DNA of 64,000 nt, taken from Bradyrhizobium sp. B097. Lineage in GTDB: Bacteria; Pseudomonadota; Alphaproteobacteria; Rhizobiales; Xanthobacteraceae. The position numbers and the translations under genes are program-made. Positions within the stretch are counted from its first letter, which is position 1. Each line of letters begins with the position of its first letter. Below the pieces are notes generated by a model. It was not told the origin of the DNA and made no database searches. It saw nothing but the letters and a program-made list of their open reading frames with translations. The stretch lies in contig NZ_CP152412.1 of the NCBI RefSeq assembly GCF_038957035.1, forward strand, positions 1,670,501 through 1,734,500, read 5' to 3'. Of the stretch, positions 42,785-50,373 are shown one piece after another.

Positions 42785-43263
42785 TGCTGTCGGAAGCGCA
42801 ATTGCTCGGAATGACCATGGAGCAACGCGCGGATGCCGCAAAGATCGCAGTATGGCGGGGCTGCAAGAAATTACTAAAACGCGATCTCTTGCTTCTCGCG
42901 ATAGGCGCGCATGAGCAGGCGATCTGTCATCGGCTCGCGGTATATCTTGAGACGTTTTCCGCCTTGAATGTTGACTGCGAATATAACCGACAGCGTGTGC
43001 ATCCGAAGTCTATACGGGACGGACGGATCAAGCCGGACATCCTCATTCACAAGCGGATGGACAACCGCTTCAATATCATGGTCCTGGAAGCCAAAGCAGG
43101 TGCCGCCACTTCATTGCGCGACAAGCAGAAACTCGAAGCGATGTTGGAGATTCGCGGGATGTATCGCTACGCGCTCGGCGTGTATCTCCATGTGGAAAAC
43201 CAGCGCAAGCGTGTACTGGAGACGGGCAAAGTTCCGGCTAAACCTGCGTTGGCATGGCACTGA
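42784..43263 (+). CDS. Putative PD-(D/E)xK-fold nuclease, ExK type (cassette gene 2)
   Basis: A 159-residue protein whose ATG overlaps the previous stop. The motif set is E44 in AHEQAICHRLAVYLET, P84-D85 in GRIKPDILIHKR, and E102-x-K104 in NIMVLEAKAG, followed by a DKQKLEAML helix and MYRYALGVYLHVEN strand, a textbook PD-(D/E)xK order. It is small, with no extra DNA-binding domain, so it probably works with its partner. Together they form a compact two-gene cassette. The exact biological role is not known to me. Confidence 0.68.
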   Translation: MLSEAQLLGMTMEQRADAAKIAVWRGCKKLLKRDLLLLAIGAHEQAICHRLAVYLETFSALNVDCEYNRQRVHPKSIRDGRIKPDILIHKRMDNRFNIMVLEAKAGAATSLRDKQKLEAMLEIRGMYRYALGVYLHVENQRKRVLETGKVPAKPALAWH

Positions 43264-43329
43264 CGACGCTTACGAGATGGCGCGCGATGTTCCTGAGAAT
43301 ATTTTACATGAAATAGCCGCGCAACCGGA

Positions 43330-43454
43330 CTAGTTGGATGCGCCATCTTCTTTCTGACCTCGGGCTACGATTTTGAGCGTTCCGTCCGGAAGCAGGTGCA
43401 GCCGCGGTTCCTCGGGCGGAGCGGTCAGCCAGGTTTCAATGGCGTCATAGTTGC
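43330..43454 (-). pseudogene. 3' end of a gene resembling SOS-response-associated peptidase, cut at the MITE-like copy 2
   Basis: The minus strand encodes RNYDAIETWLTAPPEEPRL and HLLPDGTLKIVARGQKEDG, then TAG at 43330. This resembles, from memory, the C-terminus of SRAP (YedK-like) proteins, which read W-x-APW-EA-x-LQRPLPD-x-LRIVARG. The frame ends where the element at 43454 begins, and no matching upstream part is seen on the other side, so the gene appears to have been truncated together with the insertion or a rearrangement. Confidence 0.55.
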
Positions 43455-43611
43455 GGTGAGTGCACTCAATTGACGCCTGATACGATTATTTCGCATCCTA
43501 CTCGTCGCCTCGCTCGTGTCGTCATCCCCGACTAGCCGCACCGCGTTACCCGGTGTGGCATCGCCGCGTTGACCATTCCTAGAATGCAAATTAGGTCTAC
43601 TGTCACCGTAA
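43454..43611. mobile_element. MITE-like element, copy 2 (about 158 bp)
   Basis: The left end is CGGTGAGTGCACTCAATTGA; the right end, read inward, is CGGTGACAGTAGACCTAATT. The interior TGACGCCTGATACGATTATT and GTCATCCCCGACTAGCCGCA matches copy 1 in the same orientation. It has no coding capacity. It separates the nuclease-pair cassette from the HNH cassette. Confidence 0.65.
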
Positions 43612-43615
43612 CCGC

Positions 43616-43801
43616 ATGTGGTTGAAGTTGATTCAGAGGGTGCTTCGTCGACGCGGTTTGCACGCTCTCAGGTTGCAGAAAACATTGTACACCCTGTCCG
43701 GGCGGCTTGATTTCTGGGAATATTCTAGCGAAGGTTCCAAGTTGAGGCCCGACATGGGAAAAGATCGCCATGTCGCAACGGCTTGGGCGCGTGACTTTTG
43801 A
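43616..43801 (+). CDS. Small open frame upstream of the HNH cassette (uncertain)
   Basis: A 61-residue frame (WLKLIQRVLRRRGLHALRLQ ... GKDRHVATAWARDF) starting 5 bases after MITE-like copy 2 and ending 9 bases before the next gene. No family is recognised. It may be a leader gene of the cassette or a leftover of a gene cut by the element. Confidence 0.3.
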   Translation: MWLKLIQRVLRRRGLHALRLQKTLYTLSGRLDFWEYSSEGSKLRPDMGKDRHVATAWARDF

Positions 43802-43810
43802 AGGTGCGAC

Positions 43811-44575
43811 ATGAGCAGCTGGTGCGACAAATTGGGATCGACCCCAGCAGCCGGGGTAACGCTAAGCACGCACTTCGTGACAGCCTTGCGGCTGCTCGAC
43901 GCCTTCGCACCAATTCTCGACCTGCACGAGGAGCGAACCAGGGCGGCTTTCACGGTTGATGAAGCCGATAACTTCTCGGTCACGTTCAATACTAATGACG
44001 GCTACAAATATGGCGCCGACCACCGGCGGGTTCATGTGACCTTCAATCACCGAATGCGTGCCAAGAATGTGAGCGGTGGTGCACCGATCATGGAGATGCT
44101 TTCGGAACCCCTACCATACACCCAGCTGCTGCCGAAGACCCTTGCGAAGCTGACGGAAGCTGCTCTGCTAATCCCCAAGCGTGAAAGCCGAACGATTAGT
44201 CGCGTTGGCATTGTCTCCACTACTGTAGTGTCGGAAGACATCGTGCCACCCGGCATAGCCAGGATGCTGAGTTGGATGGGCAAGCCATGGGGTAAATTGA
44301 CCGACGGATTTAGCATTCAGTTGACGGCCGAGATCGATCGCAAGCCGGGATGGACGGACCGTTGTGCTCATACTCTGTTGCGGACCGAACATGCGGAGGA
44401 TTTGCTCACCTTGGTCTTCGACTTTCAGCGAACCTACAACATCGAAAAGCCGGTGCAGCAGGCCGCAATGAGCGAAATCTTTGGAGAGACCGAAAGAGCG
44501 GCCCTAAGATACTTCGAAGATTTGGCAGAAGGAAATCGTTTCGATGAGATCGATGTCGGCCACAAGGCTGGTTAA
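43811..44575 (+). CDS. HNH-cassette gene 1, unrecognised 254-residue protein
   Basis: The ATG at 43811 has GAAGG 6 bases upstream. The protein is soluble with alternating strands (YKYGADHRRVHVTFNHRMRA; DGFSIQLTAEIDRKPGWTDR; HAEDLLTLVFDFQRTYNIEK) and a helical end (SEIFGETERAALRYFEDLAE). The second half resembles the sporadically distributed TIGR04255-type proteins by layout, but I am not certain. The next gene begins inside its last codons (overlap of 32 bases), which ties the two together in translation. Confidence 0.65.
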   Translation: MSSWCDKLGSTPAAGVTLSTHFVTALRLLDAFAPILDLHEERTRAAFTVDEADNFSVTFNTNDGYKYGADHRRVHVTFNHRMRAKNVSGGAPIMEMLSEPLPYTQLLPKTLAKLTEAALLIPKRESRTISRVGIVSTTVVSEDIVPPGIARMLSWMGKPWGKLTDGFSIQLTAEIDRKPGWTDRCAHTLLRTEHAEDLLTLVFDFQRTYNIEKPVQQAAMSEIFGETERAALRYFEDLAEGNRFDEIDVGHKAG

Positions 44576-45005
44576 CAGCTATGAGCTTGATGAAACGGGC
44601 GCCGCTCCAGCAGCTGATGGGGCCGTTCCGACGGGCTCGGCCAGTACGAGCAACACGGGTAGCACGGTAGCGAACATCCGTCTGCCCAACTTTGATTACG
44701 GGGAGGCCGCAGTAGCGTCGCGTATCGCCGGCCGGAGAAACGCGGCGCGAATTAGCGAGAGCGACCACGATGCACTTCTGATAGAGCGGCAGGTGTTACT
44801 CAACAAGCATTTTGCTGGCGAGATCACCAAAAAGGAGCACAATCGTCTCGAATACGTTCGATGGCAACTCGACAGGATTGAGGATGCCCTTTATGGCGAC
44901 GCTGCTGATTTTCTGGAAGGAGCCATCGAACGATACGAGAGGCTATCTAAAGACATGAAGGATCTGACCTCTCAGCTCTCCGAAATGGGGAAGGCAAAGC
45001 GCTAG
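44544..45005 (+). CDS. HNH-cassette gene 2, coiled-coil protein
   Basis: A 153-residue protein. AGAAGGA lies 9 bases before the ATG at 44544; ATG at 44553 is in frame. The first 45 residues are Ala/Ser/Thr-rich and probably unstructured (ADGAVPTGSASTSNTGSTV). The remainder is a charged helical part (DHDALLIERQVLLNKHFAGE, EHNRLEYVRWQLDRIEDALY, GAIERYERLSKDMKDLTSQL) that looks like a coiled coil, suited to bridging partner proteins. It has no known family. It overlaps the preceding gene and its stop codon directly abuts the ATG of the HNH gene. Confidence 0.65.
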   Translation: MRSMSATRLVNSYELDETGAAPAADGAVPTGSASTSNTGSTVANIRLPNFDYGEAAVASRIAGRRNAARISESDHDALLIERQVLLNKHFAGEITKKEHNRLEYVRWQLDRIEDALYGDAADFLEGAIERYERLSKDMKDLTSQLSEMGKAKR

Positions 45006-45749
45006 ATGACGACGCTTCCTGCGGCGAAGAAGCCATCGGAGTTGGTGGTCCGCTCGGCCAATGTACCGAAGCTTAGCGATTATCGAGAATACAAGCCGTA
45101 CCTTCGGCGCGACTTCCTGCATTCTTGCGCATATTGCACGATGTCTGAAGCTGAAGCGCTCGCAATAAGGTTCACCATCGACCACTATGAGCCCCAGCGT
45201 GCTCGAAGCGATCTGGTGAATGACTACGGCAACCTCATGTACTGCTGTAACGAGTGCAATATACGCAAAGGAGATCGCACCCCGCCGGCCGACGCCAGAG
45301 CAAAAGGCATTAAGTTCTTTCGCCCAGACACTGATTTCTTTGAGGACCATTTCACTCTAAATGGTATTCGGCTCGATCCGGCATCGCCAGCTGGCGACTA
45401 CAGCATACATGCTCTTGACCTGAATCGTGCGATGTTACGCAAGCTGCGGGATCTCCGGCAGCGCGAGAAACTTGCTCGCGAGGCCGTCGCTGCCGGAGTG
45501 CGCGCATTGCGAGGGGTCTCGATCGATCGTCTCCCGAAGAGCATTCGTGGGCGAGCCGCCGTAGCGATGGCTCAAGCCGAAAAGGCAGCGAGCGATCTTG
45601 CTCGAGAAATAGAAGACTTACTTTGCGAGCATGCCGGATCTCCGCTCATAGATCTCCCGGAAGAGCCCGATGAACAAAAAGCGCGAACTCAACGCCTAAA
45701 GGACCTGCAGGCGATGATTCCAGGCGCTTGGCGCGCAAGAGACGCCTAA
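45006..45749 (+). CDS. HNH endonuclease (HNH-cassette gene 3)
   Basis: A 247-residue protein starting immediately after the previous stop. The HNH core is at residues 41-90: C41-x2-C44 (SCAYCTMSEAEAL), D59-H60 (RFTIDHYEPQRARSD), N76 (DYGNLMYCC), C81-x2-C84 (CNECNIRKGD). Cysteines suggest a structural zinc, and D-H-N the one-metal catalytic site. The C-terminal half is helical and charged (REKLAREAVAAGVRALRGVS, EKAASDLAREIEDLLCEHAG). It resembles PtuB/TIGR02646-type HNH proteins in general plan, but no ATPase partner is nearby. A defence function is inferred. Confidence 0.82.
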   Translation: MTTLPAAKKPSELVVRSANVPKLSDYREYKPYLRRDFLHSCAYCTMSEAEALAIRFTIDHYEPQRARSDLVNDYGNLMYCCNECNIRKGDRTPPADARAKGIKFFRPDTDFFEDHFTLNGIRLDPASPAGDYSIHALDLNRAMLRKLRDLRQREKLAREAVAAGVRALRGVSIDRLPKSIRGRAAVAMAQAEKAASDLAREIEDLLCEHAGSPLIDLPEEPDEQKARTQRLKDLQAMIPGAWRARDA

Positions 45750-45943
45750 CGTTGGCTTTGGGCCGGATCATTCGTCCATCGCCAGCGGAAGATTTCAAGT
45801 AGCCAAAAGCCTCGCAAACACGAGATCACCAGCACTGGATTAAAGCTCGGATGGGGGTGAACAACGAATTCCCACCCCCCATCGCCCGGTTCCCGGTAAA
45901 TATGGCACTCCGGCCGCCAACTTGTTAATCGCGGAACGGTCAC
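45746..45943 (-). CDS. Small aromatic-rich protein (uncertain), coupled to the upstream small gene
   Basis: A 65-residue frame starting with GTG at 45943; GGGAGG lies 5 bases before it and its first base is the last base of the preceding stop (TAGTG), a translational-coupling arrangement. Sequence PECHIYREPGDGGWEFVVHP and FWLLEIFRWRWTNDP. No family is recognised. Its 3' end overlaps the HNH gene end by 4 bases. Confidence 0.35.
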   Translation of the reverse strand: MTVPRLTSWRPECHIYREPGDGGWEFVVHPHPSFNPVLVISCLRGFWLLEIFRWRWTNDPAQSQR

Positions 45944-46155
45944 TAGAACCTCCCATTTTCTGGGTCGCGCCAGACCCGATGAGTACAGTGAAATGGATAC
46001 GCTCTGATGACGTCAGCCGTCTTCACTGGCGTAGAGCCTTGATCGTCGACCGTCGTCGTCAGGCCGACGAGCTGGGCTGCAACATTTTCAGGATGCGATG
46101 GGTCGAATTTTGCGTAGCGATGAAGCCGACCGCTTAGCACGCCAGACCGAAACAA
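45943..46155 (-). CDS. Small protein (uncertain), first of a coupled minus-strand pair
   Basis: A 70-residue frame whose start (TTG at 46155) is doubtful; a GTG slightly downstream is possible. Sequence RYAKFDPSHPENVAAQLVGL and YPFHCTHRVWRDPENGRF. It could be the end of a degraded gene. The coupled start of the next frame is the main reason to list it. The region 46156-46412 shows nothing else. Confidence 0.3.
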   Translation of the reverse strand: MFRSGVLSGRLHRYAKFDPSHPENVAAQLVGLTTTVDDQGSTPVKTADVIRAYPFHCTHRVWRDPENGRF

Positions 46156-46412
46156 TGGGCCACTTGCTCGGACGATGTCCGACGCGCCGTGGTGAGCCGC
46201 GCCGCGAAGATGTGAATCGACAAGCTGACGAAGCAGACGTGGCGCAACTAGGTTTTGGTTTCGCTTTCTTTCTTGGAGCGGACCGCAGTGAGTTCTATTT
46301 GTACTTCGCCGCTTTCTCTTCGAGCTTCTGATGGGATTTCAGCCGACGCCCTACCTAGCGGATTGATCCGTCGCCTGTTCCTCTTTGGCTGCGCGCTCTT
46401 CGCCGCACCCAA

Positions 46413-46679
46413 TCACTTAATCCCTCCCAGCAGCTTCCGCACGCCCCCCAACAACGCCCGTATCTCCCTCCGCTCTTCGATCGCATCCCGGGTGAATAGG
46501 CCGTGCTTGCGCGCGTTCCGGTTTGCCCTTGGCGCGCCGGATCCCTTGGCGCCGCCGTGCATGCGGCAGCGTGTCTTTCCGTGCACCGCCGGCGCGCGGC
46601 ACGCGCCGCCGGTGCGGGTCTTGGCGCCGCAGCGCCGGCTCGCCCGCATCGGGCCGGTGGTTTTGGTGTGACCGCTCAT
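46413..46679 (-). CDS. HGGxSTG-like domain small protein
   Basis: An 88-residue basic protein: SRRCGAKTRTGGACRAPAVH, GKTRCRMHGGAKGSGAPRAN and RNARKHGLFTRDA. The three cysteines and the HGG motif are those of the 'HGGxSTG' family, here HGGAKGSG, common next to phage packaging genes and in rhizobial genomes. Its function is unproven; nucleic-acid binding through a zinc-knuckle is plausible. Its ATG overlaps the stop of the upstream gene (ATGA), so the two are one operon. Confidence 0.8.
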   Translation of the reverse strand: MSGHTKTTGPMRASRRCGAKTRTGGACRAPAVHGKTRCRMHGGAKGSGAPRANRNARKHGLFTRDAIEERREIRALLGGVRKLLGGIK

Positions 46680-47335
46680 GCCTCAGCGTCCTGCCTTGCA
46701 TCGGCGGCATCATGCCGTTGCCTGGCGCCCGCGGGCCTCAGTGCCCGCGCCGCGGCGGCCGGGGTCTGGTCGGAGACGATCACTCTCGCATGCTGGGTGA
46801 TGGTGCCGACGATGGCGTTGCCGCCGTCCTCCACCTTCACGTTCTGCACGGTGATGGCGGGTTCGCGCTGGCTGCGATAACGATTCAGCGCGTCGATCTG
46901 GGCGGGGAACGTGCGGGTGAGCCGGCCGAGCGCCCGCGCGGCGCTGTCGTGCTGGGCGAGGTCGTCGGCATGCGCGAGGTGATGGGCGCAGCGCATCGCC
47001 ATCACGTGCACCGACACCATCTGCGCCACCAGCATGGCCTCGACGGAATCCCGCGGGCCAATGCTCTTCACCATCGAGATCATGAAGGCGAGGTTGACCT
47101 CGCAGGGCTTGCCGCCGCTCACGCTGGCCTTGACCAATTGCCGCAGGATGCCGTCCATCGCGTCGCGATCGGCGGCGCCCAGCGCGTTCGCCATCAGCGC
47201 TTCGCCGAGCTTCCGGTCGGGATGGTCGATCGCGAATCCGCGCCGCGAGAGTTTTATGCGCGGGGTCGCGGTGGCGTGGTTCTGGCCGGTTGCGGCGGCC
47301 GTGGTCGGCACGGTGATGTCAGGTGCAGTCGTCAT
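46676..47335 (-). CDS. Hypothetical protein, operon partner of the HGGxSTG gene
   Basis: A 219-residue protein. The middle is helical and conserved-looking (LGEALMANALGAADRDAMDG, VNLAFMISMVKSIGPRDSVE, AMLVAQMVSVHVMAMRCAHH). The N-terminus is Thr/Ala-rich and the C-terminus Ala/Arg-rich low complexity (RALRPAGARQRHDAADARQD). I cannot name a family. Coupling to the HGGxSTG gene suggests a phage- or plasmid-derived pair, possibly a prophage remnant. Confidence 0.65.
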   Translation of the reverse strand: MTTAPDITVPTTAAATGQNHATATPRIKLSRRGFAIDHPDRKLGEALMANALGAADRDAMDGILRQLVKASVSGGKPCEVNLAFMISMVKSIGPRDSVEAMLVAQMVSVHVMAMRCAHHLAHADDLAQHDSAARALGRLTRTFPAQIDALNRYRSQREPAITVQNVKVEDGGNAIVGTITQHARVIVSDQTPAAAARALRPAGARQRHDAADARQDAEA

Positions 47336-47622
47336 GTCGATGGTCCTTGGGGCGCGCGTGGCACGCGTGCAGGCGATCGCTCGCTGCGGCAGCCGGTGCG
47401 ATGTCGATTGTGGGGAGGGGTTTTGGTCGCAAGCGCAATCGTCGCGCCCGCTGTTGCGGGGCGAGGGGCGCTTGCACGATTTCGGAATATTGGAAAACTA
47501 CCCCTGAGTTGCCCGACGTGTCAAGTTGACTCATCAAGCGCAAGGCAGCCGCCGGCTACTGTGCATGGGGTTGTTTTCGATATTTTGGCGGCGCGGCGCT
47601 GCGGGGGATCCGAAGTCGGCTC

Positions 47623-47741
47623 CCTCTCCCGCTTGCGGGGGAGGGCTGGGGTGGGGGCTCTCCCCGCGAGTCATATCGTGGAGAGAGCCCCCACCCGCCG
47701 CGCGCTGGGCGCGCGTCGGCCTCCCCCGCAAGCGGGAGAGG
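47623..47741. repeat. Large nested intergenic palindrome (rhizobial CTCTCCCGCTTGCGGG type)
   Basis: CCTCTCCCGCTTGCGGGGGA (47623) pairs with its inverted copy ending at 47741 (CCCCCGCAAGCGGGAGAGG). Inside, GTGGGGGCTCTCC pairs with GGAGAGAGCCCCCAC around 47651-47693. The whole would form a long stem in RNA or single-stranded DNA. It lies in the 613-base gap (47336-47948) before the molybdoenzyme gene; the rest of the gap has no recognised gene. Confidence 0.75.
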
Positions 47742-47948
47742 CGAAGAGAGCCCGCGGACGATCTGCGCAGACGTCATGTGCAAATTGCCGCGTTGCGCCG
47801 GGGGCGCTCGCCCCCGTCCCGCTATGCCGGCAAGGCACGGGGCGATAACCGGCCGGCGGGTATCGCGGGCCGATTGGATCACTATACTGGCCGGAACGTT
47901 GCGACCCAGGCGCGGCCTCGCCGCCGGCCCGCGGATGAAGGACATTCG

Positions 47949-50270
47949 ATGAGCGAAACCATTGGCTACCCCGATCCCGGCCTCGATCTGTCCGATGGTT
48001 TCAAGCCGCATACCTCGCATTGGGGCGTGTTCTCGGCGCGGCTCGGCCAAGCGGGCCTCGAAGTCCGGCCCTATGGCGGCGATCCCGATCCGAGCGGCAT
48101 CATCAACAACTTCCCCGGCGCGCTGCGCCACCAGGCGCGCATCGCCCAGCCCGCGATCCGCCGCGGCTGGCTCGAACGCGGGCCCGGGCCCGACGACCGT
48201 CGCGGCCGCGATGAATTCGTCTCCGTGAGCTGGGAAAGGGCGATCGACCTGCTCGGCGGCGAGCTCGCGCGTGTCCGCGACACGGTCGGCCCGGGCGCGG
48301 TGTTCGGCGGCTCCTATGGCTGGTCGAGCGCGGGCCGCTTCCACCACGCGCAGAGCCAGGTGCATCGTTTTCTCAACATCGCGCTCGGCGGCTATGTGCG
48401 TTCGGTGAACTCCTATTCCTCCGGCGCGTCCTCGGTGCTGCTGCCGCAGATTCTGACCGGCTACGAGGACATCACCAAGCGCAACGTCACCTGGGAGCAG
48501 ATCGCAGCCGAGACCGACATCGTGTTGGCGTTCGGCGGCATGGCGCTGAAGAACTCGATGGTCGCGGGCGGCTCGATCAGCAAGCATGTCGAGCGCGGCG
48601 CCATGGCAGCGGCGCAGCGGCGCGGCTGCGAGTTCATCCTGGTCAGCCCGCTGCGCGACGATCTGCCGGTCGAGGCCGGCGCCGAATGGATGACCGCATT
48701 GCCCGGCACCGACACCGCGCTGATGCTCGGCATCGTCCACACGCTTGTCAGCGAAGGCCTGCACGACCAGGCCTTCCTCGATCGCTACACCGAGGGCTGG
48801 CCGGTGTTTTTGCGCTATCTCATCGGCGAGAGCGACGGTGTGCCCAAGAGCGCCGAATGGGCTGCGGCGATCTGCGGCATCGACACTGAGGCGATCAGGA
48901 CGCTGGCGCGCCGGCTTGCCGGGCGGCGCGCGCTGATCACCGTCTCGCATTCATTGCAGCGTGCCGAGCATGGCGAGCAGCCGGTGTGGATGGGCATGGT
49001 GCTGGCGGCAGCGCTCGGCCAGATCGGCCTGCCCGGCGGCGGCTATGCCTATTCGCTCGGCGCGATCGGCTATTACGGGCGCCGCGTCAATGCGGTGCCG
49101 GGACCTACGCTGGGGCAGGGCCGCAACGGCGTCGCCGACTTCATTCCGGTGGCGCGCATCGCCGACATGCTGCTCAATCCCGGCACCATTTATCGCTACA
49201 ATGGCGAGACGCGGACCTATCCGGATATCCGCCTCGTCTATTGGGCCGGCGGCAATCCGTTCCACCATCACCAGGACCTCAACCGCCTGCGCAAGGCCTT
49301 TGCGCGGCTCGATACGCTGGTGGTGCATGAGCTCGCCTGGACCGCGACCGCGCGCCACGCCGATATCGTGCTGCCCGCGACGATGACGCTGGAGCGCGAA
49401 GACATCGGCTATTCCAGCAACGATCCGCTGATGGTCGCCATGCACCGCATCGCCGAGCCGTTCGGCCTCGCGCGCGACGACTTCGACATCTTCGCCGATC
49501 TCGCCGACCGGCTCGGGGCCCGCGAACCCTTCACCGAGGGGCGCACCTCGCGGCAATGGCTGGCGCATCTCTACGAGCCGACCCGCAAGGCCCTCGCCGC
49601 GCGCGGGCTCGAGGCCCCTCACTTCGAGGAATTCTGGGAGCGCGGCAGCCTGGTCGTGCCGCAACATCTCGACGACGGCGGCTCGCTGCGCCGTTTTCGC
49701 GAAGACCCGGTGGCGCGGCCGTTGCCGACGCCGAGCGGCCGCATCGAGATCTTCTCGCAGAAGATCGCAGGTCACGGCGATGCGGACTGCCCGGGCCATC
49801 CGGTCTGGCTCGCGAAGACCGACACGCCGACGCCGGGCGCGCCGTGCTTCCTCGTCGCCAACCAGCCGGTGACGCGCCTGCACAGCCAGCTCGATTTCGG
49901 CGGCCATTCGCAAGAGGCCAAGCATCGCGGCCGCGAGGTCGCGCGCATGAACCCGCGCGACGCGAAAGCGCGCGGCATCACTGAGGGCGACATCATCCGC
50001 ATCTTCAACGCGCGCGGCGCCTGCCTTGCCGCGGTGCATGTCACCGACGGCATCGCGCCCGGCGTGGTGCAACTGCCGACCGGCGCCTGGTACGATCCGA
50101 TGGACCCCGACGACGAGGCGCCGCTCTGCGTGCATGGCAATCCCAACGTGCTGACCCGCGACATCGGCACGTCGTCCTTCGCGCAGGGCTGCACCGGCCA
50201 GCTCACCACCGTCGAGGTGGAGCGGTTCAACGGCAATCTGCCGCCAATCCGGGCGTTCGATCCGGCGTAG
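47949..50270 (+). CDS. Molybdopterin-dependent oxidoreductase (BisC/TorA/DMSO-reductase type)
   Basis: A 773-residue protein; GAAGGA precedes the ATG at 47949, and the open frame upstream is ignored because it crosses a repeat. It has no Cys cluster at the N-terminus. The serine-ligand type motif is GAVFGGSYGWSSAGRFHHAQ, as in DMSO, TMAO and biotin-sulfoxide reductases. Further family segments are SGASSVLLPQILTGYEDITK, HELAWTATARHADIVLPATM, the C-terminal cap LHSQLDFGGHSQEAKHRGRE and TGAWYDPMDPDDEAPLCVHG. There is no Tat signal, which favours a cytoplasmic BisC-like enzyme. No chaperone or membrane subunit gene is adjacent. Confidence 0.9.
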   Translation: MSETIGYPDPGLDLSDGFKPHTSHWGVFSARLGQAGLEVRPYGGDPDPSGIINNFPGALRHQARIAQPAIRRGWLERGPGPDDRRGRDEFVSVSWERAIDLLGGELARVRDTVGPGAVFGGSYGWSSAGRFHHAQSQVHRFLNIALGGYVRSVNSYSSGASSVLLPQILTGYEDITKRNVTWEQIAAETDIVLAFGGMALKNSMVAGGSISKHVERGAMAAAQRRGCEFILVSPLRDDLPVEAGAEWMTALPGTDTALMLGIVHTLVSEGLHDQAFLDRYTEGWPVFLRYLIGESDGVPKSAEWAAAICGIDTEAIRTLARRLAGRRALITVSHSLQRAEHGEQPVWMGMVLAAALGQIGLPGGGYAYSLGAIGYYGRRVNAVPGPTLGQGRNGVADFIPVARIADMLLNPGTIYRYNGETRTYPDIRLVYWAGGNPFHHHQDLNRLRKAFARLDTLVVHELAWTATARHADIVLPATMTLEREDIGYSSNDPLMVAMHRIAEPFGLARDDFDIFADLADRLGAREPFTEGRTSRQWLAHLYEPTRKALAARGLEAPHFEEFWERGSLVVPQHLDDGGSLRRFREDPVARPLPTPSGRIEIFSQKIAGHGDADCPGHPVWLAKTDTPTPGAPCFLVANQPVTRLHSQLDFGGHSQEAKHRGREVARMNPRDAKARGITEGDIIRIFNARGACLAAVHVTDGIAPGVVQLPTGAWYDPMDPDDEAPLCVHGNPNVLTRDIGTSSFAQGCTGQLTTVEVERFNGNLPPIRAFDPA

Positions 50271-50373
50271 TTTCATCGCCGGATCACGAACAAATCATCG
50301 GCGGGCGCTGGATGGCGCCGAGCCGTTCGGCTACGGCATCACGGATCACCTCTGACCTTGCGGATCTCCTGTA

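Noticed and set aside
42134..43263. Classical restriction-modification system
   Set aside because: No DNA methyltransferase or specificity subunit in the neighbourhood.
45006..45749. Septu (PtuAB) system
   Set aside because: The HNH protein is of a similar plan, but there is no PtuA-like ATPase gene next to it.
47526..47948. N-terminal extension of the molybdoenzyme frame
   Set aside because: Runs through the repeat at 47.6 kb; a good ribosome-binding site and the family start are at 47949.
47556..48950. Open frame antisense to the molybdoenzyme
   Set aside because: Spans the intergenic palindrome and the start of a well-supported gene; no family features.
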